Shown in pieces: positions 1 to 11,861 of a stretch of 64,000 bases of DNA. Location of the stretch: assembly GCA_001692895.1 (NCBI GenBank), contig KV748224.1:372001-436000 (forward strand), read 5' to 3'. The notes under the pieces are model-generated. The model was not told the origin of the DNA. It saw nothing but the letters and a program-made list of their open reading frames with translations, and made no database searches. Within the stretch, counting starts at the first letter, position 1; every line of letters starts with the position of its first letter. The translations under genes and the position numbers were made by a program. The DNA comes from Cenococcum geophilum 1.58 (Eukaryota; Ascomycota; Dothideomycetes; Gloniales; Gloniaceae).

Positions 1-586
1 TCATTAAGGTATTCTCCTAATACACTATTAATTCGTTTCTAAAATATTACTAGTATATTTGTTAATCTAAATTATATAACTAATAGTTTATATAGTCCTT
101 CTCTTAACCTAAAGGCTGCCTTTTATTTATTACCTTCCTTAATTCTAATCTAATAGTACGCCTATCTTAGGTTTATCTTTATAAAGATTTACGCATTATT
201 TATCTAGTCCTAGGTTTCGCTAATTAAGGGTAAAAAATACCTATCCTTTTAAGTAATGCTATTTAACTGCCTATAGTTAATATATAGCCTAAGTTTTCCG
301 TTCTTCTTTAGTATAAAAAATACTAGATAACCTATAGATAACTACAATAGTCTAATATATCCCTTTTATAAGTTCTCTTAAACAAACTCTTTAAGTGCTC
401 TTAACTCCTCTTAAGTAAGCTTATATATTAGAAAAAACTTTAGACTTATTCCTAGTTTTAATTCTATCTTATAGTCCTATACTATATATTCTACTAGCTT
501 TTTACTTTCTAGGCTCTATAGTTTCTTGCCATATTTATAGTATCTCTTTAGTATATAACTTAAGCCTTACTTAGTCTCTTTATATA
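1..586 (-). mobile_element. Ty3/Gypsy copy A, left segment (reverse transcriptase part)
   Basis: The segment aligns base for base, apart from many C/T differences, with about 59280-59870 inside the full-length Gypsy element at the other end of the window. Read on the minus strand it covers the middle of the reverse transcriptase. It is cut at 572-586, where a LINE has landed, and the same Gypsy sequence resumes at 9078-9093. Stops are frequent and TpA is enriched, as expected after RIP. It is non-coding today; the element runs off the left edge of the window. Confidence 0.85.
572..586. repeat. 15-bp target-site duplication of the LINE, left copy
   Basis: TAGTCTCTTTATATA is repeated exactly at 9078-9092. 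The intact Gypsy copy at about 59840-59870 has a single related site at the corresponding place. This defines the insert as 587-9077. Confidence 0.9.
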
Positions 587-1949
587 ATAATAATAATAAT
601 TTATTGCTAACGTCCAATTTGGATCCCTATTGGGCCCATACAGACTACTCCTTATATATATATAGGGAGAAAACTCTATTTAAGAAAACCCCGTAATCTA
701 TCTTCCCGCCTTTTAGGACTCGCCTATAAGGCGCCTACAAGTCACCGGTAGTACTTCTACTACCTTACTTTTTAACCTCCTTAGGAACCACTACTGCCGT
801 AATAAGCCTACGGACGCGCTAGTATTGTAAACTTTACTCTACTACTATAGAGTTATTAGGGGGCGCCCGTTGCTCGCTCTCCTACCCTTTATTACTATTT
901 CCTTTATAGCCCGGAACTGGTTTAGTACATTTTAGCTAATAAGCTACTAGGTAACCGCCTTAAGGCCTTTTTATATTAAGAGTAGTATCTTATAGTTCTC
1001 TATACTAGCTACTAAGAGCATTACTTCTTAGTTAGTGCGTAAGGGGCATAATAATATTATATATTTTAGTATTTATCTTAGCTAGCCACATTCGCATCTT
1101 AGGCTACCTACTAGGACACCCACCTAGTAGAGCCAGTCTTTTAGTCCTATTATTCCTGTTCTTAAGAGTATTACTATTATATTTTCTGCCTTTATTAGGC
1201 CTTCTTAGAGCTTTAAAGTATTTACCCCCTATAGCGTTAACCATGCTACGGCTTAGGTTCCTCTTACCTTAGTTAGCCTCTGTACCTTTAACTCCTATAT
1301 ACCTCTCTAGCATTAGTCTAGCCAGTATTATATTATAGTAGATAGTTTCCTAGCGTTCTTTTATGCTCTACTTTAGCTCCTTTCTCTCTTTTACTATTAT
1401 TTTTACTAGCCTCTTATACGTTTCTCTTCCTCCTCTATATAGGCCTAGGCCCTAAAGCAGCGCTATTTTTTTCTACTTTCTTTACCTATTTCTCTAATAT
1501 ATCTTCCCTACTTTAGGGTTATTAGTTTATTCTCCTACAAGGCGCCCTAGGGTCCCTCTATAGTTTATTTAGGCGTGTCTTAATATACTTTATAATATTA
1601 AAGTTACGTTCCTTTTATGCCCTTTATATTATAGTAGCTTTAATATATAGTTATAGGGGGGGAATATTAGCTTCCTTCTTAAGCAGTGCTGTAGCCGTTT
1701 ACTTATATCCGCCTATTATACTCTAAAGGTAAGCTATTTAGACCTTTTAGAGTAGTTTAAAGAGCGATTTAGGGGGGCCTTTCTTAGATTCTCTAATGGC
1801 CCAAATACTGGACCTATACATTATAGTTGGCCGGACAACTACTATATATAGTAGGCGTAACCTCTAGAAGCATAGACCCTATATAGAGTTAATAATCCTA
1901 GATAATATAATATACTATACTTAGCCCTTATAGGCCGCTTACACCGCAT

Positions 1950-2960
1950 ATACGCTTTACTAGAGCTTACTATTTACTTATACTTCTAATACTCTTAGGC
2001 TCTAAACTAGTTAACCCCTAAAGCCTTAGATGCGAATTATATGCTAGAGATCTACAGATTAATTGCGTTTTCTTATAAAATAGATTAGCTGGTATTTCTC
2101 TAGTGAGAATTAGATTCTATATCGTCTTGCCTATTTTATATAGGTATTATAAACTTTCTTTAGTGTTCTACAATTCTCTACGGCTATTGGCCCGTATATA
2201 ATTAGGTTTATATTATTAATAAAGCCTATCCCCTAGGTTGCCCCTTCTTTAAAGGAGTTAAGCAGGTTACTTATAAAGAAAAGGAAGAGTATAGGCGAGA
2301 GGGGTAATCCTTATAGTATTCCTGTTGCAACTGTAATAGGGGGGCTTTAGTATCCGCTAAAGACTAATAATGTTTCTTTTTAACCTATAAACCCTTAAAC
2401 AAATTGTATAATCTATTTTAGGAAGCCTTTTGCCCTAAGAATATATAAGAGACGCTTATAGGGTACGTTATTATAGGCGCCACTAATATCTAGGCTAAGC
2501 ATTAATACTATAAAGTCCTTTCGCATCGCCTATGTAGATTTAATAGTAGCAGCGAGTAGCGTAAGTGCTAATAGTATTAAGCAGTTCTTTCTTGCCCCTA
2601 TTTAGCTTTATAGTAGTAGGGCGTATTCCTTAGCCATATCTACTATATAATCCGCTATTACCCTTTCTAAGATCTTGCTAAGGGTATTCTCTAAGGCAAT
2701 AGGGCGGTAGCTCCCTAGAAATAAGTAGTTTGCTTTACCTTCTTTATATAGAATAAATATTATTATAGCTCTTCCAAGTCTTAGGTAGTAGCCTATTATA
2801 AAATATACTCTAGCTATATCCGTAAGCTAAGGTGCTATTAGTAGTCTATAGGTCTTTAGGGCTTTATTTAAGATCCTATCTAATTCTAGTGCTATATTAT
2901 TTAAAAGACGGCTAATAGTTCTGGTTATTTCTTTAGTTATTATATTGCTATTAACCCTTA
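1950..2960 (-). pseudogene. LINE ORF2 reverse transcriptase, broken
   Basis: On the minus strand at about 2310-2245 the frame reads GLPLSPILFLFF, the RT motif that precedes the active site. At about 2235-2190 it reads GFINNINLIIYG, matching the FVDD-type active site of Tad/R1-clade LINEs with both aspartates changed to asparagine, the change RIP makes at GAT/GAC codons. It continues into a segment resembling ANCRxLEKxH and WARRHG of fungal Tad elements. Numerous stops show it is dead. Confidence 0.8.
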
Positions 2961-3379
2961 GGCGAGTTACCGGTGCTTTACCTGTAATATTATTAAGGTC
3001 TACTAAAGCTAGTTAAGGGAAAAATCTTTCTATAAGGATCTTTGCCTTCTTATTATTATCGCTTATAGCCAGTAATTTACCTAGTCTTTATAGGGGCGGA
3101 AGGTATAGGTCTTCTACTAGGCGTCCTACCTTTTTCTTTACCTATTTCGCCATCCTCTAGAGACATTTATTGTAGGGGAGGCTTGGGTTAGTAGTATGCT
3201 TATTTATAAACCATCTCTAGCTATTCCTTACTTCTTTTTTTAGGGTATTCTTTAGCTAGTTTCTTATATCTTTATATTATCTCTTATCTTTAGGATTATA
3301 GCTGCTTATATATTTTCTTTTTATTTATTATTAGCTAGTAATAAGAACCGCGCATTATACGGACTATGCGTATTATATA

Positions 3380-3900
3380 TAGGGGCCCGGTTTTAAGACT
3401 AGGCAGTGCTCTTTTAGCCTATTTTTAATTGCTACCTAAATCCTTTCTAGTCTTTAGTCGATTTCCTTAGGGGTAGCTAATAAGCCTTACTTGTTTAGTA
3501 TCGGGTGGATTTCTTCTAGGTCTTAAAGTTATTATTTAACTATGCTAAGGAAGCTATCTATCTTAAGCTTTCTTATTATATATCTTTTACTATTAGGTTA
3601 CGCCTTAATATCTAGATCTAGCTATATTTAAATAGGGATATAGTCTAAAGCGAGTACCTATTCTTCTTTAGGGTTATACCTTTTAAGTCTCTAGTATAGG
3701 CCTTTATCTATAAATATAAGGTTAATTATACTTCTAGCAGTACCTTATTACTATATAATTACTTTTAGGGGGGTGGCTAGCTTAAGGCCCTAGGTATCTA
3801 TAGCTCTTAGTAGGCACTCTACCTATTATTTAGTAGTAATATAAATACCCCCCTACCGCGGGTAGTAGAGGTTTATATCTCCTAATAGGATAAACTCTAT
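3380..3900 (-). pseudogene. LINE ORF2 endonuclease domain, broken
   Basis: Minus-strand reading at about 3900-3840 gives EFILLGDINLYYPR, corresponding to the LLGDFNxHHPxWG motif of apurinic-type endonucleases in Tad-like LINEs. Further along, IDLIFID-like and DHIPI-like motifs follow in order at about 3720-3640, as in this family. In-frame stops prevent translation. The enzyme would nick target DNA for target-primed reverse transcription. Confidence 0.75.
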
Positions 3901-4499
3901 GCCTTTAGTTTCTAGTAAGCTTATTACTAATATAATATTTTCTATTTATAGGACCCCTTTAACCCTAGGGTTATATATATTAATAATCTATACTAGTCCC
4001 CTATATATCTGGATTATTATAACTATAATATCTAGGTTAACTGCCTGCTATAACTATAAGGATAGGCTAATAGCCTTACTAATTATAAAGCATACGCGTA
4101 TAGCTGCTTTTAGTTTATATAGGAGCTAAAATCCTTAGGGGTAGTATATTAATTGTATATAGGCATTATAATACGGCTCTTATATAGTAAGGATATAGTA
4201 TTTCTCTAGGTCTAGGCTATCTAGTAAGGGCCTTATAAGACGGTGGTTTGTATTGCCGTAGTTATACTATATAATGAATAGGTAGCGGACCCCCGGTAAG
4301 GGTCCTTCGCCTTTTCTTTATTCCTTACTTCTTCTGTTTTTACTTTCTCTAGAATATTTAGAACTTTTATCTCTTATATCTATACCCTAGTTACTACTTA
4401 TTTTATATAGAGCTTTTTATTCCTATGTCTTATATTCCTACTACATTGGGAAAATATTCGCAGGATGAGATTTAAGTAGACTTTAGTTTTCGCGTTTCG

Positions 4500-4985
4500 C
4501 GTAACTTAATTGACATGCAATTTGACCAACTCGACACGCAATTAACTAACTTAACACGCAGTTGACCTACTTAATATGTAATTTAACCAACTCGACACGT
4601 AGTTAACCTACTTAATATGCAATTTAACTAACTTAACACGTAGTTGACCTACTTAATATGTAATTTAACTAACTTAACACGCAGTTAACCTACTTAATAT
4701 GCAATTTAACTAACTTAACACGCAGTTAACCTACTTAACATGCAATTTAATTAACTTAATATACAGTTAACCTACTTAACATGCAATTTAACTAACTCAA
4801 TACGCAGTTAACCTACTTAACATGCAATTTAACTAACTTAATACGTAGTTGACCTACTTAATATGCAATTTAATTAACTTAATACGCAGTTAACCTACTT
4901 AATATACAATTTAATTAACTTAATATACAGTTAACCTACTTAATATACAATTTAACTAACTTAATATATAGTTAACCTACTTAAC
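4500..4985. repeat. 41-bp tandem array, about 12 copies, inside the LINE
   Basis: The motif ACCTACTTAATATGCAATTT recurs at 4565, 4606, 4647, 4688 and 4729, exactly 41 bp apart, and continues to about 4985. Copies differ mainly by C/T and G/A transitions, so the array existed before or during RIP. Full repeats are contiguous without unique spacers, so it is a minisatellite and not a CRISPR array. Confidence 0.9.
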
Positions 4986-5099
4986 AACTTTAAAAGCTAA
5001 CTGTATATTTCTTAATATGCGATTAAGGTAAAGTTATATACTATATATTTAACTATTATATATAATCTTATACAATCTTATACAATCTTATACAATCTT

Positions 5100-5455
5100 A
5101 TAATCTTATTACTTAGAGGCTCTATATAAGGCTCTACACAAAGCTCTACACAAAGCTCTGCGTATAGAGGCTCTACACGAAGCTCTACGCATAAAGGCTC
5201 TATATAAAGCTCTGTATAAAGCTTTATATAAGGCTCTACACGAGGCTTTACACAAAGCTCTACGTATAGAGGCTCTGCACGAAGCTCTGCACAAAGCTCT
5301 ACACGAGGGTCTGCGCGAGGGTCTGCGCGAGGGTCTGCGCGAAGCTCTGCGTACAAAGGCTCTGCACGAGGCTCTACAAAAAGCTCTGCGAATAGAGGCT
5401 CTACACGAGGCTCTGCGCGAAGCTCTGCGTATAAAGGCTCTACACAAAGCTCTGC
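5100..5455. repeat. GCTCTGC-type minisatellite in the LINE
   Basis: Short alternating units such as AAGCTCTACACGAGGCTCTG repeat imperfectly, with a basic period near 12 bp and higher-order copies of 24-36 bp. The array is open in two minus-strand frames that give Arg/Ala/Cys-rich or Glu/Leu/Arg-rich low-complexity translations; these are a by-product of the period being divisible by three. The same GGCTCTGC vocabulary occurs at 11450-11515, 18640-18790, 19100-19270 and 20750-20820. Confidence 0.8.
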
Positions 5456-5599
5456 ATCGGGTCCCCGCTATATTCCCGATAACCTCTACACGTGCCTCTA
5501 CCCTATATAGCCACCTTATTTTTTACCCTTCCTTCCTTCTTTATATCCTCCCTACCTAGGGAGGCACCAGAACGGCAGCCAGTAGAGGACCGTTGCTAG

Positions 5600-6605
5600 A
5601 ACTAGACGACCGTCGCCAAAACTAGATAACCGTTACTAGAACCAGACGACTATCGCTAGCTAGACGACCGTCGCTAGAACTAGATAACCGTTACTAGAGC
5701 TAAACAATCGTCGCTAAAACTAGATAACCGTCGCTAGCTAGACGACCGTTATTAGAACCAGACGACCGTCGCTAGCCAAACGACCGTTACTAGAACTAGA
5801 CGACTATTGCCAGAACTAGACGACCGTCACCAGCCAGACAACCGTTACTAGAACTAGACGATCGTTGCCAGAGCTAGACAACCGTTGCTAGAACCAGACA
5901 ACTGTTACTAAAACTAGACGACCGTCGCTAGCCAGACGACCGTTACCAGAACTAGACGATTGTTGCTAAAGCTAGACGATTGTCGCTAGAACTAGACGAC
6001 CGTCGCCAGCTAGACGACCGTTACTAGAACTAGACAACCGTTGCCAGCCAGACGACCGTTACTAGAATTAGATAACTATTACTAAAACTAGACGACCGTC
6101 GCTAGCTAGACGACCGTTACTAGAACTAGACGACCGTTACTAGAGCCAGACGACCGTCGCTAGAACTAGACAACTGTTACCAGAACTAAACAACTATCGC
6201 TAGAACCAAATAACCGTCGCTAGCTAGACGACCGTTACTAGAACCAGACGACCGTTGCTAGAGCTAGACGATTGTCGCTAGAACTAGACGACCGTCGCTA
6301 GCTAGACAACCGTTACCAGAACTAGACGACTATTACTAGCTAGACGACCATTACTAAAACTAGATGACTGTCGCTAGAACTAGACGATTATCGCTAGCTA
6401 GATAACCGTTACTAGAACTAGACAACTGTTACTAGAACTAGACGATCGTTGCTAGCTAGATAACCGTTACTAGAACTAGATAACCGTCGCCAGAACTAGA
6501 CAACCGTTACTAGAACTAGACGACTGTTGCTAGAGCTAGACAACTATTGCTAGAACTAGATAACCGTCACTAGAACTAGATAACCGTTGCTAGAGCTAGA
6601 CGATA
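5600..6605. repeat. About 20-21-bp tandem array (ACTAGACGACCGTCGCTAGA type)
   Basis: Around 45-50 copies of a 20-21-bp unit (sometimes 15 bp where AGAAC is missing) run head to tail. Variation is dominated by C/T. The preceding 5460-5600 segment (PPT-like pyrimidine tracts, ATAGCCACCTTATTTTTT) and the array both have counterparts at 26470-26750. Confidence 0.9.
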
Positions 6606-6654
6606 ACAACTAGCCAGCCAATACTATAAACAATTCAATTAATCGATTAAATTA

Positions 6655-7050
6655 AGGTAGTATAGACAGGTAGGTATAAATAGGTAGATGCTAACGGGTA
6701 AGTAAATATAGATAGGTAGGTAGATATAGATAGGTAAGTAGATATAGATAGGCAGGTAGATATAAATAGGTAAGTAGATATAAATAGGCAAGTAGATATA
6801 GATAGGTAGGTAAATGCTAATAGGTAGGTAGATATAGATAGGTAGGTAGATATAAATAAGTAGATATAAATAGGTAGGTAGATATAGATAGGTAAGTAAA
6901 TACAGATAGGTAGATAAATGCTAATAGGTAAGTAAATATAGATAGGTAGGTAGATATAGATAGGTAGGTAAATGTAAATAGGTAGATATAGATAGGTAGG
7001 TAATGTAAATAGGTAGGCGATATAGGCAGGTAGGTAAGTTAATAAGTAGA
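6655..7050. repeat. TAGGTAGGTAGATATAGA-type minisatellite
   Basis: Units of 12-18 bp built from TAGGTAGG and AGATATAGA repeat about 25 times. A short related array is present at 27210-27375, again downstream of an ACTAGATAACCG array, so the two arrays travel together. Confidence 0.85.
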
Positions 7051-7339
7051 TAGGTAAAAGAGAACCATCGCTGTATTATATTAAATTATCTAAAATAATA
7101 ATATTTATTTTACTAGCCTTATAAATAGCTTTAAAATAGCTTTTATTTATTTAAAATATATTATTAGTATAAAAGAGGTAAATATAATTATGGTTGCTAA
7201 ATGCGTAGATTACTGGCAGGTTGCGCGTAGGCTGCGCGCAGGCTGCGTGTTAAAAAAACACGACATAGGCTAGTCGGTTGAGTTGCTAAATGCCCTTAAC
7301 TGCGCGCCAATTGCGTTAACCACCAACCATTAAGGCCAT

Positions 7340-8640
7340 TGAAAGGGTACCATATTTTGCCGATGTAGCGCTTCTATATCTAAATCTGTTATTATCTCCA
7401 GTTCTTCCCCTATTCTTACTAGTTAGCTATATACCCTTTAAAAGTTAGCTATAAATATTATATTTACCGTATTAAGTCTAATTCTTAATTATCCTAGTTT
7501 TAAGCTTACTATAGCTGTTTATAAGGGTCTTTCTATAGGGCGTCCTCTTCCTTATATCCCCTATAACTTTTATATCCCTATATAGTCTAATAATATCGCG
7601 CGGCGTCGCTTCTAGCCTGTTAAGGCTTAGGATAGCTAGCCTAGACCCCTAGTATTAAAGGTAAGAAACGCTAGAAAGGCACTTGCGCCCCCCTAGCTTA
7701 TTACCTATTATTTCTATTTATATAACCTAGCGTGCAGTTATTCCTGTAGCTGTTAAGCCCTTACCTTCTATCTCCTATATTTAATATAGTTTACTCTCTC
7801 CTACGCCTTATATGTGCTTTAGTAGCAGTTTACGTATTTTATTTAGTTTTAATTTAAGCATTATCTTATATTATGGGGGCCTATATAGTGGCCGCAGCAC
7901 ACCTATACTACGTATGTGGATTGGGTGTGTCCCTATTATATATAGCAATAGTATTATTTTAGGCGGAGTCTGTAGTTATAGAGCCTTACATTATATATAA
8001 GGCCATTTATAATAATACCTTTTTAAATAAGGAGTTTTTGCATTCCTAATATATGTGTGCTAATAATAAGGGAGTTATACGTTTGACTGGCGTTTCCCTA
8101 GCGAGTTTCTAGCGACCCTTATATTCTTTTATTATTCTTATTATATGCTTAATTTATATTTTCCTATTAAAGCTATTAGATTTAAGTGATTTTAAGTCCT
8201 AGTATAAGGCGTTCCGTTTGTTTTACTATCTTATATATAGTTGCTGTATTATCCGCCTAGCGTCCCTTTTCTACCCTAAAGCTTAGGGGAACCGCTAAGA
8301 CTTTAACTAGGTAATCTTCGTAGAGCACTTTTATGCCAATATATTCTCCTAGCCTATTCCCTACCCTAACGGCTCGTTCCTTTACCTATTAGTCCCTTAA
8401 GGTAACTCTAATATCTCCGCTCCTAAGGTATTAGACTATAATAGTATTATAAACCTCTTTACAAATCTTTATAAGGACTTTTATTTCTAATTATCCCCTA
8501 AACCCCTCTACTTTTTCTATATTTAGTTATATTATAATTATATACCCGGATATTATTTTTAGGGGGGTAGGTTCCCTATACTGTAGATATACAGCTATAG
8601 CGGCCTAGGTGCGGTTCGCCGGTAAGGAGGGATTTTGTTT
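7340..8640 (-). pseudogene. LINE ORF1-like region, broken
   Basis: On the minus strand at about 7760-7620 a degraded reading resembles the GITARRV segment and a cysteine/histidine-rich C-terminal region of Tad ORF1 proteins, which bind the element RNA. Most cysteine codons are altered, and no long frame survives. The placement, upstream of the endonuclease/RT region on the same strand, supports ORF1. Individual residues are too degraded for certainty. Confidence 0.5.
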
Positions 8641-9077
8641 ATTTTTAATTTTACTTAACCGTTAGAGGATTTAGTTAAGGGTTTACTAGAGGGGCGCCTA
8701 GGGTTTACTAAACTAGCGGAGCCATTCTACTAGCTATATTAGTTTGTTATAGCTAATAGTTACTCCCCTATAACTACGGATACTAAACGCGTTTAATAGG
8801 CTTTATATTTTATTAGATGCCTTTTTAATAGAGGTCTTTCCGCTTTATAGTGTGGTATTCGCCTATTCTTATTATAGAGGGCTATTACTAGGCGTGGTTC
8901 TGGTGGACGCGCGCGAGTATAAACCACCGTCGTTTAACGTATGCCTCCCCTGCGATACATATATCGTAGGGGGATTCTCTAGGTATTTTTTAGGGTTCTT
9001 TTGGTTAGTTTTAGTCTTTTTGGGCCGGGTGCAGCAAGAGCTCCTCTTTTTTTATTTATGTAGTGCTAAAGACATTC

Positions 9078-9092
9078 TAGTCTCTTTATATA
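9078..9092. repeat. 15-bp target-site duplication of the LINE, right copy
   Basis: Exact copy of 572-586 (TAGTCTCTTTATATA). Gypsy homology resumes immediately to the right. Confidence 0.9.
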
Positions 9093-11428
9093 TCGCTCCA
9101 ACTTAGTACTATACTAACTTAGTTTATTATTACATCTTACGTTATTAAGTATCCCTAATATTAACTTAACCTATAATTTAATCGATCTTTAGGTTATATT
9201 TCTATAACTAAGGTATACCTAATACTACCTTATCCCGTCCTAATAGTAGGATATTAAAAGACATCTTAAGTTATTTTCCTTTAATAGTTATTTAAATAGG
9301 TCCTATTTTAAGGTTAATAATACCTCCTTTGTAGGCTATTGGATCTCCTAAAATTATAACTAATAGGTAAGATTGTTTCTTCTATTTATAAGGTAATCCC
9401 TTTTTTTTTTACTGCTATTAGTAAGATATAGTTTCTTATTACTTTACTATCTATTAGTGCTTTAAACTGCTAATCTTACTAATTAACTCTTAAATTTAGA
9501 TGTTATTCTTAAATTCCTTTAAGGGTCTAAGGTTCTACTACTAGCTCCCTTTAGTTTTATAGGCCTCTACTTTTCCTAACTATTAGCTGCTTAATCCTTA
9601 TATACTTAGCTTACTCTTTAGCCAATACCTAGTTCGCTTTTTATCCTCTATATACTATAGATAAGTATGCTTTAGGCATTCCCACCACTATTATCCATCT
9701 AAGCATTCTTCTATAAGAAATCTTTTTAGTTAAAGTATTAAGTCTCCTAACTCCTCAACTTCTATTAGATGCTATTTATATATATACTTAGCATTTCTAT
9801 ACTACCGCTTATCTGGCGCCCAATATATCCTTATAGGGTATTTCCAATTCTTTTCTTTTAGATTCTTATATATTTTGTATATATTATCTATATATATAAT
9901 CTATAATAGCGTATAATATGCTAGGTACTTTAGGCTAACTCTTAACTTACCTTTATCTTTAAGTTTAAACCTTTATTATACTAATCTAAATATTATAACT
10001 TTATTTACAGGTATTAAGATATATCTCTCGCTTTTCTAATCCTCTAATTATTTCTCTAGATCCTTTAACGTTATAATTAAGGCTCCCTTAATATAAGTTA
10101 TAGCCTTTTCTATAATAGGGTGGTCTTAAATAACTTGCTTATTTAAATATATATAGAAATCTTCCCTTTTATTATTATGTCGTTGCCTATACTACTTTTA
10201 GTATAGCTGCTAGAGTATATACGGCTTATCCATAAGGAAGTATCTTCTTATTACTATATTATAACAGCCTTTTATATATTATTCTTTAAACCTAGTAGGG
10301 ATCCCTAGATCCTCTTTATCTTCTAGTTTAGTAAGCTACTTAGCTCTTAGCATACCTGCCCTAGGCCTATTAGTAATTCTTTATATAGGTACTCTGTCCC
10401 TTATACAACCTAGTATACTAATTCTTTAATCTAGTTTCTGTTCTTACTATATAAGGATTCTCTATCTAAATTCCTCTATATTTTCTTTTAGTTTACATCT
10501 TATAAGTAGATCCTTAAAGTCTTCTTACTTCTTAATCTTAGTTTATTTAATAATCTTAATTTATATCTAGAAATCTTAGTCCCCTAGGATTCTTAATCCT
10601 AAGCTTGCTTCTTTCTTAAGCTTTACTCCAGCCTTAGTTTAACTAGGCTTTTATAGTATTCTTATCTTATTTTAAAAATCTTAAATCTTACTTATCTTAT
10701 CTTAAGAGTCTTATACCTATAGGAAACTTCGTCCTAAGCTTATTTATATATTACTAAACTAAGCCGTTACTCTGCTCTATTAGTTATTATCTATTATAAG
10801 TCCTTAAGCTTATCTCGTTCTGTCTTGGGAATCTTAAGCGTCTTATATCTCTTCTTAAGAATCTTAAGCCTATGGCCTTTTGCCTTTATTAAGTGCCGAA
10901 GTGGTTTACTAACTTACTTCTCTTACGTCTTATAAAGCAATAGATATCGTATCTAGTGGGGTCTTAATCCCTACTAATGTTCCCTATTCTATAGTAGAAT
11001 TATTATCTACCTCTTATATAACATCTTTAAGGTTTATATACTCCTAGTAAGCTACCCTTATTACTTTATTATTGCTAAATATTTCGTCTATATTAAATTT
11101 ATTGTCCTTAATATCCGGTCTATAAACTAGTTTATTAATTCCTCTAAACTCTAATAATTTTAGCTCTAGTAGCTAATAGCTTATGCCGTACTTAGCGTCC
11201 TTATAAATTTAGTATACGTTATTATAACAAAACGCAAAACTTTTAATTAAATTTTTTTTTGTTCCTTATAGTATACTATTGTCCCTTTATACGTATATAT
11301 CTTCTACTAGTCTCGTTCCTTTTACTATATAGTAACTCTGCCTACTTCTATAGTCTTTAACGTAATAACCCTATTTTTCGTAATTTATATAAGCTCCTTC
11401 TTTAAACTATTTTTCTTATTATAGATCT
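9093..11428 (-). mobile_element. Ty3/Gypsy copy A, right segment (protease and Gag C-terminal part)
   Basis: Collinear with about 59870-62405 of the full-length Gypsy. On the minus strand it should carry the Gag zinc knuckle at its right end, the linker, and the aspartic protease toward its left end. Homology stops at about 11428 in the Gag region, so most of Gag and the 5' LTR of this copy are missing. Stops are dense throughout. Confidence 0.85.
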
Positions 11429-11861
11429 ATACGTCTACACGCCTGCACGCCGCACGTGGTTCTACATAAGGCTCTGCGCGAACCTCTGCACGAAGCTCTA
11501 CGAAAGCTCTGCCTAAAGCTTACCCCCCGCTGCGAAACAGCCCCCGCAGCGCAGCACGACGGAGGGATAGGATTTGCGAAGCAAATCCCTACCAACTAGT
11601 ATCTATAGGTTAAAAGTCTTTTTTTACTAGAAGTTAAACAACTCCTCTATATGAAAAGGTAATAAGTCTGCTTTAGAAGCCATAATATTTAATAATTTAT
11701 CCGTACAATGCTGTCTATTAGTATAAAACAGTCGGTATCTTATCGTGACGACCATCTTTTATTCTCGGTAAGTCGCAAGCACGCGGCTATTTTTACGCCA
11801 TTATAAGTTGCTCGTGTTAACTCGTAAAATTATAAGGTTCTTAGAGTAGCGCTCTGCTCTA
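11429..11861. other. Gene-free junction between RIPped repeats and the GH72-like gene
   Basis: 11450-11515 holds a short GGCTCTGC-type low-complexity run. A GC-rich patch at 11525-11565 is followed by the hairpin GGATTTGC-GAA-GCAAATCC (11570-11588). The remainder up to the stop codon at 11862 would include the 3' UTR of the minus-strand gene. No coding signal is visible. Confidence 0.6.

Larger units (their letters stand above)
587..9077 (-). mobile_element. Tad1-like non-LTR retrotransposon (LINE), RIP-degraded
   Basis: An 8.49-kb insertion in Gypsy copy A, bounded by a perfect 15-bp duplication. The 3' end (left on the plus strand) is a short TAA/TTA simple-repeat tail at 587-601, a usual LINE ending. 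Minus-strand reading gives, from 5' to 3': an ORF1-like region (about 8600-7340), a 2.5-kb block of four tandem arrays (4500-7050), an apurinic-type endonuclease region (about 3900-3400) and a Tad-type reverse transcriptase (about 2960-1950). Every domain is full of stops, so it is not mobile now. The minisatellite block makes it longer than the roughly 6-7 kb I would expect for a Tad-like element. Confidence 0.85.

Noticed and set aside
4500-4985. Regular 41-bp direct repeats resembling a CRISPR array
   Set aside because: Units are contiguous with no unique spacers, mutated by C/T change, and the genome is fungal.
5078-5447. Two overlapping open frames of 92 and 112 codons, Arg/Ala/Cys-rich
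   Set aside because: They are the two frames of a minisatellite with a period divisible by three; no start context or domain.
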